The translations under genes and the position numbers were made by a program. The notes below the pieces were generated by a model, which did no database searches, was not told where the DNA came from, and saw only the letters and a list, made by a program, of their open reading frames with translations. Positions 1 through 5,924 of a stretch of 6,230 bases of DNA are shown one piece after another (positions within the stretch are counted from its first letter, which is position 1; each line of letters opens with the position of its first letter). This DNA is from Bacteroidia bacterium (GTDB lineage: Bacteria; Bacteroidota; Bacteroidia; UKL13-3), in NCBI GenBank assembly GCA_019454865.1, contig JACFNJ010000138.1, positions 630-6,859 of the forward strand, given 5' to 3'.

Positions 1-845
1 ACCGATATAGTCCATCCGACTTGCAATATTTGCTTTACTCGGCAGCATGGAATAGTAACCAATATAACAATACCATTAACTTGGAATATACCCGGAATTA
101 TGTATTTAAACAAGGAAATGGGCAAGTAGTATTAGGCTTAAAGAGTACTACATTAGGAAGTGATTATGATTATGCAGCGTTACATTTAACTGCGTATAAC
201 AATGTTTCATTTGGAAAGTTTGATTTACGCACACGAACATTTTTACAATACATGCATGGTGCAAACATAGCACCTGAAAGTAAACTTTATACTGCCGGTG
301 CAAATAATGAGCAGTTAATGGACGACAAATTTTTGCGTTCACAAATGGTTGTTCCATCTGCATGGTTGGGTTATGGTGTAAATGTTAATCATTTGCATGC
401 CGGAGGAGGTTTGAATATTAGAGGTTATGCCGGTTACTTATTGCCTACAAACAATAATGGTATTAAGTATTTTACGTATGCAGGAAGTAGTGGTGCAAGT
501 ATTAATGCTGAATTGGAGTTGGATAGATTAGTGAAATTTGAGCCAGCTAAATTGAAAAAATATTTCCACTTAGATGTGTATTTGTTTGGCGATGCCGGAG
601 TACTGCAACATCAGTTTAAAACAGGTGAAGTTGTTGGATTAACAAGTAATCAAACGGTAACAACAAACTTGCTTTTTAATGGAGGTATTGGTACTGCTCT
701 TACAATAAAACGTTGGGGTGTATTGGATGAAGTAAAACCATTAACATTACGTTTGGATTTTCCATTGGTTATTAATCATACACCATTTGTTGATGGACAA
801 TTTGTGGGTTATCGTTGGATAGTTGGCATAAGTAGGGCATTTTAG
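1..845 (+). CDS. Outer-membrane beta-barrel protein, Omp85-like C-terminal part (5' end outside window)
   Basis: This is the C-terminal portion of a longer protein. The frame is open to the left edge (first full codon at 3), so the TTG at 21 is an internal leucine codon and not a start. The product reads as alternating aromatic/polar beta-strands with loops rich in N, G and T, as in an outer-membrane barrel. An IRGY tetrad after a triple glycine (417-428) resembles the loop-6 (V/I)RG(F/Y) motif of the Omp85 superfamily. An FGDAG strand (585-599), an LRLDFPL strand and a terminal strand ending in Phe like a BAM-recognised beta-signal follow in the order seen at the C-terminus of that superfamily. 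The barrel call is firm. The full protein could be a BamA/TamA-like assembly factor, but in Bacteroidota similar barrels are, from memory, also fused to M1-type metallopeptidases, and the missing N-terminus would decide. The next gene on the same strand begins 42 bp downstream with its own promoter. Confidence 0.75.
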   Translation, partial: RYSPSDLQYLLYSAAWNSNQYNNTINLEYTRNYVFKQGNGQVVLGLKSTTLGSDYDYAALHLTAYNNVSFGKFDLRTRTFLQYMHGANIAPESKLYTAGANNEQLMDDKFLRSQMVVPSAWLGYGVNVNHLHAGGGLNIRGYAGYLLPTNNNGIKYFTYAGSSGASINAELELDRLVKFEPAKLKKYFHLDVYLFGDAGVLQHQFKTGEVVGLTSNQTVTTNLLFNGGIGTALTIKRWGVLDEVKPLTLRLDFPLVINHTPFVDGQFVGYRWIVGISRAF

Positions 846-872
846 TTAATTAGATGTTTATGTACTTTAAAT

Positions 873-880
873 TATCTTTG
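873..880 (+). promoter_or_regulatory. -7 promoter element of the DinB-like gene
   Basis: TATCTTTG matches the Bacteroidota sigma-A -7 consensus TAnnTTTG exactly and lies in the 42-bp gap between the barrel gene and the DinB-like gene. A partial -33 element, TTAG at 850-853 (3 of 4 bases of TTTG), sits 19 bp upstream. The start codon at 888 begins only 8 bp after the final G, so transcription should begin at or within a few bases of the ATG. The motif is short and two chance copies occur inside the DinB-like gene, so position is the main support. Confidence 0.6.
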
Positions 881-887
881 TAGTAAT

Positions 888-1415
888 ATGAAAAAAATAG
901 CAATGCCGCTTAGTGGCGAATACCCAAGTTATTATGAAAGTTACTTTAGTTTGATAGCAAAAGATGCTGATATAATTGACGTGCTTACCAAAAGTAATTT
1001 AGATACTATTGACTTATATACTTCTGTTGATGGCGAAACGTTAAATTATCGTTATGCTGAAGGCAAATGGAATATGTTTGAAATACTACAACACTTATTA
1101 GATACTGAGCGCATATTGGCTTATCGTGCATTGCGTATTGCACGTTGCGATAAAGAAAATATTAATGGGTTTGATGAAAATATTTTTGTTGAAACAAGTG
1201 GTGTAGCTAACCGTAATTTGATGGATATGGTAAGAGAGTATAGTTTACTTCGTGCAAGCACCATTGAGTTGTTTAAAAGTTTTTCAGAGACTGCATTGCT
1301 TGAAAAAGGTAGTGCAAATAGTAAAACAGTTACACCTGCAGCATTAGCATATTTTATTGCAACCCACGAAATGCATCACATTAAAATTATAGAAGAACGA
1401 TATTTACCGAAATAA
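888..1415 (+). CDS. DinB superfamily protein (DinB_2 / YfiT-like)
   Basis: A 175-residue protein of the DinB/YfiT four-helix-bundle superfamily, which binds one divalent metal with three histidines. Visible ligand candidates are His69 in a QHLLDTER helix, and His160 and His164 in the last helix (HEMHH, an HxxxH pair). Their spacing matches the family metal site. A WN pair (61-62) precedes the first His helix, as is usual where the bundle's second helix begins. There is no signal peptide or membrane segment, so it is predicted cytosolic. Some superfamily members are bacillithiol- or mycothiol-dependent transferases and many have no known reaction; no substrate can be assigned here. The length is normal. 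The ATG at 888 is the only sensible start: it lies just behind a -7 element and no Shine-Dalgarno is present. The gene converges with the SRPBCC gene across a 12-bp gap. Confidence 0.85.
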   Translation: MKKIAMPLSGEYPSYYESYFSLIAKDADIIDVLTKSNLDTIDLYTSVDGETLNYRYAEGKWNMFEILQHLLDTERILAYRALRIARCDKENINGFDENIFVETSGVANRNLMDMVREYSLLRASTIELFKSFSETALLEKGSANSKTVTPAALAYFIATHEMHHIKIIEERYLPK

Positions 1416-1427
1416 CAAATAAACTTT

Positions 1428-1964
1428 TTAAGGAAGTTTTTCAACTTCGTTTTTTATTCTTTCTAATCCTTGGTCTAATGTTACGGAAGTATTTTTAGTA
1501 ACATACGGAATCATGTATCGTTTAAGCGGATTATTTCCTACATCGCCACTATCAATCCAATGTAGTTCGGTGGTGTTATTTTCGTTTGCTATAAATGAAA
1601 ATGTACCGGCAGCAGTACGTTCATCTCTATTCACACTAAGTTTAAATTGAATTACTTCATTTCTTTTGAAAAGTGTTGTTTCAAAATAACCTTTTCCAAG
1701 TAAGTCGCCATTAAAATATTGCCTTGCTCCAAGGGTATCTTGTTTTTTGTTGTAAAAAAAAATTAGTGTACTGTCAATATTTTTATCCCATAAACTCCAT
1801 TTTTCCCAGTTGTGGTAGTTGCTTAAGAATGCAAAAGTTGTTTCAACGGGTTTGTTTATAACAATGCTTCTTTCTACATAATAGGTGTGCGGAAAAAATC
1901 GGGAAATGCCAAAGAATAAAAATACAATTAGAAATACAATTAAATATACTTTAAATAATTTCAT
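1428..1964 (-). CDS. Membrane-anchored SRPBCC (START/Bet v1-like) protein
   Basis: A 178-residue protein. Residues 5-20 form a strongly hydrophobic segment after two N-terminal lysines, and no cleavage site stands out, so it is probably an N-terminal anchor rather than a cleaved signal. The rest looks like an SRPBCC helix-grip domain of the polyketide-cyclase type: a first strand (YYVERSIVINKPVE, 28-41), then a helix with FAFLSNYHNWEKWSLW (44-59), a hallmark region of bacterial members, then a run of antiparallel strands and a C-terminal amphipathic helix (161-177). Such domains enclose a hydrophobic ligand cavity; the ligand is unknown. It is the last gene of the operon, 16 bp behind cdsA, with no promoter-like element or Shine-Dalgarno in the gap, so co-transcription is likely. 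That position suggests, without proving, a link to lipids or the membrane. A run of nine T on the coding strand (1754-1762) encodes the IFFY segment and could be slippage-prone. Confidence 0.8.
   Translation of the reverse strand: MKLFKVYLIVFLIVFLFFGISRFFPHTYYVERSIVINKPVETTFAFLSNYHNWEKWSLWDKNIDSTLIFFYNKKQDTLGARQYFNGDLLGKGYFETTLFKRNEVIQFKLSVNRDERTAAGTFSFIANENNTTELHWIDSGDVGNNPLKRYMIPYVTKNTSVTLDQGLERIKNEVEKLP
1433..1455 (+). terminator. Candidate intrinsic terminator of the DinB-like gene
   Basis: A perfect 6-bp stem, GAAGTT (1433-1438) and AACTTC (1443-1448), encloses a TTTC loop and is followed after one base by six T residues (1450-1455). It begins 18 bp after the DinB-like stop codon and is oriented to stop + strand transcription. 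It lies entirely inside the last codons of the convergent SRPBCC gene, where the same bases encode the EVEKL tail. The stem has only two G-C pairs, so strength is doubtful. A second, weaker pairing (AAACTT 1421-1426 with AAGTTT 1434-1439) shares one arm. Confidence 0.4.
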
Positions 1965-1980
1965 GAAGTTGTTAAATAAA

Positions 1981-2802
1981 TTAGTTTGTTAATAGCAGAT
2001 AAAAATACACGGCTGGTACAGATAAAAATAATCCATCAAAGCGGTCAAGCACACCACCATGACCAGGTAAAATATTTCCGCTATCTTTTATGTTTAAATT
2101 TCTTTTTAGCAACGATTCAAATAAATCTCCTAAAGTGCCGAATATAACTACCAATACACCTATTACCATCCAATCTTTTGTTGTTGCATCATCAAAATTT
2201 AAGAATTTAGATATACCAAATGCAACCAATAAACTTAATATTACTCCACCAATACTACCTTCCCATGTTTTTTTAGGTGATATCCGTTCAAAGAGTTTTG
2301 TTTTGCCAAAAGTTTTTCCGGCTAAATAAGCACCGGTATCACTTGTCCATAATAGTATAAAAAATCCCATAGGTAAGCCATAACTGTAATTTAATTGATT
2401 GAAAAATCCCATTTTAGTTAATAATACCAAAGGCATTGTTATGTATAATATTCCTAATATTTGAAATGCAAGCGTTGAAAATTCATTGTGTGATTTTTCA
2501 AACAACTTGATAATAAACATAAGTAGAAAAATGGGTATAAGGTTATAATACCAAGCAAGGGATAAATCAGCTGAAAATATCATTGCAAACATGATGAAAA
2601 TAATGCTGCCACATATTATGCCTAAATATTTTTCTATCCAGCTTTTATCGGGTAATACCAATTCATAAAATTCAAGCAAACACATGAAATTGATTACAAA
2701 AAGCAATGCGAAAAAGCTAAATTCATGAAACAATGTAGCTGCTGTAACCGTGGCTACAAAAAGAGTTCCGGTAATACTTCTTTGCGTGAAATTATTCTTC
2801 AT
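1981..2802 (-). CDS. cdsA: Phosphatidate cytidylyltransferase (CDP-diacylglycerol synthase)
   Basis: An integral inner-membrane enzyme that converts phosphatidic acid and CTP to CDP-diacylglycerol and pyrophosphate, the branch point for bacterial phospholipids. The complete family signature lies at residues 230-256: S230, K233-R234, K239-D240, P246, H248-G249-G250, D253-R254 and D256 are all present, so the enzyme should be active. Upstream motifs include TSDTGAYLAGKTFGK (153-167, with D155) and SPKKTWEG (175-182), and D226 precedes the signature. Several hydrophobic helices (about 11-26, 29-46, 60-77, 87-100, 113-128, 143-152, 185-200, 212-225, 258-271) fit the polytopic family fold. The length of 273 is close to the usual 270-290. 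Its start overlaps the end of the DUF2007 gene by 11 nt (2792-2802), suggesting coupled translation; no Shine-Dalgarno is seen. It is third in the four-gene operon. Confidence 0.96.
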   Translation of the reverse strand: MKNNFTQRSITGTLFVATVTAATLFHEFSFFALLFVINFMCLLEFYELVLPDKSWIEKYLGIICGSIIFIMFAMIFSADLSLAWYYNLIPIFLLMFIIKLFEKSHNEFSTLAFQILGILYITMPLVLLTKMGFFNQLNYSYGLPMGFFILLWTSDTGAYLAGKTFGKTKLFERISPKKTWEGSIGGVILSLLVAFGISKFLNFDDATTKDWMVIGVLVVIFGTLGDLFESLLKRNLNIKDSGNILPGHGGVLDRFDGLFLSVPAVYFYLLLTN

Positions 2803-3007
2803 TAATTGAATTGTTTTTTATTAACTGTATAGCTTGTAATAGTTGATTGGTGTGGCAATATATTTCAATTACACCAAAAGCCTGATAGCTGCTGTCTCTT
2901 TTATTTAATACAGTAGCATCAATGCCGTTTTCAAATAGGAGTTGTTTAATTAATTCAGCTTCTATTAAATTATTTGTGTCGCAGATTTTTGAAAAATCAT
3001 TCGCCAT
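2792..3007 (-). CDS. DUF2007 family small protein (putative signal-transducing protein)
   Basis: A 71-residue soluble protein. Residues 13-44 (NLIEAELIKQLL, ENGIDATVLNKRDSSY, then FG) match the core pattern of the DUF2007 family (Pfam 'putative prokaryotic signal transducing protein'), followed by IEIYCHTNQLLQAIQLI (47-63). The predicted fold is a small ferredoxin-like alpha/beta domain similar to regulatory or PII-like modules, but no biochemical role is established for the family. Both ends overlap neighbours by exactly 11 nt: the start lies inside the end of the CPBP protease gene (2997-3007) and its last codons contain the cdsA start (2792-2802). This places it as a translationally coupled gene between two membrane proteins, so a regulatory or accessory role for one of them is a reasonable inference. 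There is no signal peptide or transmembrane helix. Confidence 0.85.
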   Translation of the reverse strand: MANDFSKICDTNNLIEAELIKQLLFENGIDATVLNKRDSSYQAFGVIEIYCHTNQLLQAIQLIKNNSINEE

Positions 3008-3941
3008 TATATAAAATGCGTTTACGCGAAAGTAAATAAATTACAAAAATTAAAAGCGAACCAAGTATTGCACTTCCGGTATTTATATACCATTCTTCAA
3101 ATACATAGCCATCTTGTAAAAACAAGGGGAGCTTTTCTTTAAATGGTGTGTACGAACATACCACAGCAAAGCCATTGTTTACAAAGTGCATAATTATTGG
3201 TATCCAGATTGAACCACTATAAACATAAACATAACCCAACACAGCACCAAGTATGAGGCGTGGAATAAATCCGTAAAATTGACCATGAATAGCACTAAAA
3301 ACAACTGCTGTTATCCATACCGCAAGATGTTTGTTTTTAGAAACTAACTTTATAAAATTTTGCAATGCACCTCTGAAAAATAATTCTTCGCTTATTGCCG
3401 GCAATATTGCTATTACAAATAAATTTACTCCTAAGTCTCTTAGGTTTTCAGCTTTCAGAAATGTTTGCGTTAATTTACCTGTAAGCTCTTCCGTAGCTTT
3501 TAATGCGGCTTCCCATTGTTGAAACATTGGAGGCATTTGTATTTTTTCGTTAGCATAAGCTAACCAGGCAATAAAAGGTAAATAAATTAGTAGTGCGGCA
3601 GATGCTGTAATTGCTTCTTTATAATCAGGTGCTTTGTTTAAGGATAAATAATTTTGTGGAATTTTATTTAGTGCCTTACCGAAATGCCATGCAGGCAGTA
3701 TAAACATACCAATACTTGAACACACCTGAATGTATTTAAGTGCATATATTACTGTTGGGTTATTAAATTGAGAAAGTAAAGTAGGATTAGTATTTATATC
3801 CAAATTAAATAATGTGGGTATAGTAAGTACAGCAATTGAGTATGCAACACTACCAAAAATCAAAACCATACCACCTAGTATAAAAAGTCGTGTTATAAAA
3901 AATACAATAGGAATTTTCCAGAAAGAGTTCTTTTCGTTCAT
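2997..3941 (-). CDS. CPBP family intramembrane glutamic endopeptidase (CAAX-protease-like)
   Basis: A 314-residue polytopic membrane protein of the CPBP (CAAX protease and bacteriocin-processing, formerly Abi) family, to which the Rce1 protease belongs. All three catalytic-core motifs are visible in order: EExxxR at E185-E186-R190 (SEELFFRG), FxxxH at F215-H219 (FSAIH), and HxxxN at H252-N256 (MHFVNN). Hydrophobic segments at about 11-44, 66-86, 109-129, 171-183, 207-218, 226-240, 245-262 and 287-305 give about eight helices, with the motifs in the C-terminal half as expected. An intact site suggests an active protease, but bacterial substrates are rarely known. The ATG at 3939-3941 is the first gene start of the operon, about 12-15 nt behind the predicted transcription start. 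Its end overlaps the DUF2007 gene by 11 nt. The gene is divergent from the Dus gene and shares a promoter region with it. Confidence 0.92.
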   Translation of the reverse strand: MNEKNSFWKIPIVFFITRLFILGGMVLIFGSVAYSIAVLTIPTLFNLDINTNPTLLSQFNNPTVIYALKYIQVCSSIGMFILPAWHFGKALNKIPQNYLSLNKAPDYKEAITASAALLIYLPFIAWLAYANEKIQMPPMFQQWEAALKATEELTGKLTQTFLKAENLRDLGVNLFVIAILPAISEELFFRGALQNFIKLVSKNKHLAVWITAVVFSAIHGQFYGFIPRLILGAVLGYVYVYSGSIWIPIIMHFVNNGFAVVCSYTPFKEKLPLFLQDGYVFEEWYINTGSAILGSLLIFVIYLLSRKRILYNGE

Positions 3942-3946
3942 TTAGT

Positions 3947-3954
3947 TATTTTTG
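3947..3954 (+). promoter_or_regulatory. -7 promoter element of the Dus gene
   Basis: TATTTTTG is a full match to the Bacteroidota -7 consensus TAnnTTTG, 15 bp before the ATG at 3970, giving a predicted leader of roughly 8-11 nt. No convincing -33 TTTG is found 19-21 bp upstream; that stretch is already inside the divergent CPBP coding sequence. The TTG at 3952, which could be read as an upstream start for the Dus gene, is part of this element, so it should not be in the transcript. Confidence 0.6.
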
Positions 3955-3959
3955 CGCTG

Positions 3960-3967
3960 CAAATATA
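3960..3967 (-). promoter_or_regulatory. -7 promoter element of the CPBP-DUF2007-cdsA-SRPBCC operon
   Basis: Read on the - strand this is TATATTTG, an exact TAnnTTTG match. A partial -33 element (TATG, - strand, 3987-3990) lies 19 bp upstream, inside the Dus coding sequence. Transcription should start at about 3953-3956, leaving a leader of roughly 12-15 nt without a Shine-Dalgarno. It is the only candidate promoter found for the four-gene operon. Confidence 0.6.
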
Positions 3968-3969
3968 GT

Positions 3970-4965
3970 ATGGTTAAGATAGGAAACATAGAATTAGGCG
4001 AATTCCCTTTATTACTTGCACCTATGGAAGATGTTAGCGACCCTCCTTTTAGGGCTGTGTGCAAAGATAATGGAGCAGACCTGATGTACACTGAGTTTAT
4101 AAGCAGTGAGGGATTAATTAGAGATGCAATAAAAAGTAAAAAGAAGTTAGATATTTTTGATTACGAAAAGCCAATTGGAATTCAAATTTTTGGTGGTGAT
4201 GAAGATTCGATGGAGATGGCAGCTAAAATAGTTGATGCAACTAACCCCGATTTGTTAGACATAAATTTTGGTTGCCCTGTTAAAAAAGTAGTTTGCAAAG
4301 GGGCAGGAGCCGGTATTTTAAAAGACTTACCTCAAATGGTAAAAATTACGGATAGAGTTGTAAAATCTACAAAATTGCCGGTAACAGTAAAAACGCGGTT
4401 AGGATGGGATGATAACAGTAAAAATATTGAAGAAGTAGCCGAACGATTATTTGATGTTGGAATACAAGCATTATCAATACATGGTAGAACCCGTGCTCAG
4501 TTATACAAAGGTGAAGCGGATTGGACTTTAATAGCTAAAGTTAAAAACAACCCACGAATAAAAATTCCAATATTTGGCAATGGCGATATTGACTCAGCAG
4601 AGAAAGCTGCTTTGTATAAAAATAAATATGGTGTTGATGGTATAATGATTGGTCGTGCTGCAATTGGATATCCTTGGATATTTAATGAAATAAAGCAGTA
4701 TATACAAACCGGAGTATTAAGTACAGCACCTACTATTGCCGAAAGAGTAGCTGTAGTTACAAAGCATTTGGATTTTAGTATTCGTTGGAAAGGACCTATA
4801 GTTGGAGTTTTAGAAATGCGCACACATTACTCGCATTATTTTAAAGGAATACCTAATTTTAAAGAGTTTAGAACACGTTTAGTTTTATCACCAACTGTAG
4901 ATGATGTAAAACTTGTATTGAATGAAATTATAGAGAGATACGATGAACTCCCTATAATTTCATGA
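3970..4965 (+). CDS. tRNA-dihydrouridine synthase, DusB-like
   Basis: A 331-residue FMN enzyme that reduces uridine to dihydrouridine in the tRNA D-loop, using NADPH. Counting from the ATG at 3970, the TIM-barrel N-terminus carries LLAPMEDVSDPPFR (15-28, FMN contact), then the catalytic NFGCP motif with Cys102, a KGAGAGIL loop (110-117), TVKTRLGW with Lys141, SIHGRTRAQ with His171, the FMN-phosphate segments FGNGD (202-206) and IGRAAIGYPWIF (227-238), and a C-terminal helical domain. All expected catalytic and flavin residues are present and the length is normal for DusB (about 320-340). The start at 3970 is chosen because the protein then begins MVKIGNIELG, in register with family N-termini, whereas the in-frame TTG at 3952 lies in the -7 element. 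It converges with the dehydrogenase gene across 10 bp, with no convincing terminator between them. The DusB subtype is likely rather than certain. Confidence 0.94.
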   Translation: MVKIGNIELGEFPLLLAPMEDVSDPPFRAVCKDNGADLMYTEFISSEGLIRDAIKSKKKLDIFDYEKPIGIQIFGGDEDSMEMAAKIVDATNPDLLDINFGCPVKKVVCKGAGAGILKDLPQMVKITDRVVKSTKLPVTVKTRLGWDDNSKNIEEVAERLFDVGIQALSIHGRTRAQLYKGEADWTLIAKVKNNPRIKIPIFGNGDIDSAEKAALYKNKYGVDGIMIGRAAIGYPWIFNEIKQYIQTGVLSTAPTIAERVAVVTKHLDFSIRWKGPIVGVLEMRTHYSHYFKGIPNFKEFRTRLVLSPTVDDVKLVLNEIIERYDELPIIS

Positions 4966-4975
4966 GTTGTGAAAA

Positions 4976-5890
4976 TTAATAATTAATAAGTTCGTTTTGT
5001 GGTTTGGCAAATTGAGGAGATACAATTAACTCTTTGCTGCCAGGTGTGTACACATAAAAGCCTTCACCGGTTTTTACACCAAGGTTTCCTGCTGTTACCA
5101 TATTTACTAAAAGCGGGCAAGGTGCATATTTTGGATTTCCAAATCCATCATGTAATACATTTAAAATAGCAAGGCAAACATCTAAACCGATAAAATCTGC
5201 TAATTGCAATGGTCCCATAGGATGAGCCATACCTAATTTCATAACCGTATCAATTTCTTCTACACCACCTACTCCTTCATGTAGGCTGGATATAGCTTCA
5301 TTAATCATTGGTAATAATATTCTGTTAGCAATAAATCCAGGGTAATCATTGCTCTCTGCTGGTATTTTTCCGATGTTTTTGGATAGAGTTAAAATTGTTT
5401 CCGTTACTTCTTTTGAAGTTTTATAACCATTAATTACTTCTACTAATTTCATCATTGGCACCGGATTCATAAAGTGCATCCCGATTACTTTATCTGCACG
5501 TTTAGTTACTGATGCAATTTTTGTAATTGAAATTGAAGAAGTGTTTGATGCAAGAATACAATCAGCCGGAGCAACTTCATCCAACTGGCGGAAGATATCC
5601 AGTTTTATTGCCATGTTTTCAGTTGCTGCTTCTACTACTAAATCAGCATTTGCTGCGCCATCTTTTATACTAGTATAGGTAGTAATATTGTTTAGTGTGT
5701 TAGTTTTTTCTTCTTGCGAAATTGTTCCTTTAGATACTTGGCGGTCTAAGTTTTTTTCAATAGTTGCTAATGCCTTTTTCAGAGCTGTTTCGTTTACATC
5801 AACTAAATTAACGGAATAGTTGTTTTGAGCAAATACATGTGCTATTCCATTACCCATAGTGCCCGAGCCAATTACTGTGATATTTTTCAT
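4976..5890 (-). CDS. 3-hydroxybutyryl-CoA / 3-hydroxyacyl-CoA dehydrogenase
   Basis: A 304-residue cytosolic enzyme that interconverts (S)-3-hydroxyacyl-CoA (typically 3-hydroxybutyryl-CoA) and acetoacetyl-CoA-type 3-oxoacyl-CoA with NAD(P), in beta-oxidation or butanoate metabolism. The N-terminal Rossmann domain opens with GxGxxG (G8, G10, G13), and the acidic Asp31 at the end of beta-2 favours NAD(H). The catalytic set is complete: Ser118 (NTSS), His139 in GMHFMNP, Glu151 twelve residues later, and Asn189 in PGFIANR. These match the relative spacing of Ser137, His158, Glu170 and Asn208 in the human enzyme. The C-terminal helical dimerisation domain includes HPMGPLQLADFIGLD (223-237) and ends with KTGEGFYVY (273-281). 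A tail of about 23 residues follows, making it slightly longer than the common 280-295. The gene is monocistronic by context, with its own promoter at 5925-5932. It could be named hbd or paaH; the physiological substrate is not shown. Confidence 0.95.
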   Translation of the reverse strand: MKNITVIGSGTMGNGIAHVFAQNNYSVNLVDVNETALKKALATIEKNLDRQVSKGTISQEEKTNTLNNITTYTSIKDGAANADLVVEAATENMAIKLDIFRQLDEVAPADCILASNTSSISITKIASVTKRADKVIGMHFMNPVPMMKLVEVINGYKTSKEVTETILTLSKNIGKIPAESNDYPGFIANRILLPMINEAISSLHEGVGGVEEIDTVMKLGMAHPMGPLQLADFIGLDVCLAILNVLHDGFGNPKYAPCPLLVNMVTAGNLGVKTGEGFYVYTPGSKELIVSPQFAKPQNELINY

Positions 5891-5924
5891 TTCTTATTGT
5901 TAGGTGTTAAAATTTTTTAGTGAG

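Larger units (their letters stand above)
3947..3967. repeat. Inverted repeat formed by two facing -7 elements
   Basis: Two 9-bp arms, TATTTTTGC (3947-3955) and GCAAATATA (3959-3967), are complementary at 8 of 9 positions around a 3-bp GCT centre. The symmetry arises mainly because each arm contains a TAnnTTTG element, one per strand. It could in addition serve as an operator for a dimeric regulator, but nothing in the window shows that. Confidence 0.6.

Noticed and set aside
148..363. Open frame of 71 codons on the - strand
   Set aside because: It is antisense to the clear barrel-protein frame and its product resembles no family I recognise.
1073..1188. Two further TAnnTTTG matches on the + strand (1073-1080 and 1181-1188)
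   Set aside because: Both are inside the DinB-like gene with no start codon of a supported gene nearby. Chance copies of a six-base motif are expected in AT-rich DNA, which also limits confidence in the intergenic ones.
2090..2329. Open frame of 79 codons on the + strand inside cdsA
   Set aside because: It mirrors the conserved cdsA coding sequence, including the signature region, and is best explained as a shadow.
3331..3522. Open frame of 63 codons on the + strand inside the CPBP gene
   Set aside because: Antisense to the catalytic EExxxR region of a well-supported gene; no independent start signal.
4497..4823. Open frame of 108 codons on the - strand inside the Dus gene
   Set aside because: Antisense to the conserved FMN-binding part of the Dus enzyme, and its product has no recognisable motif.
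4945..4995. Possible terminator between the convergent Dus and dehydrogenase genes
   Set aside because: AACTC (4946-4950) can pair with GAGTT (4964-4968), but the loop is 13 nt and no T-tract follows. The ATTAAT repeats nearby are short and AT-only.
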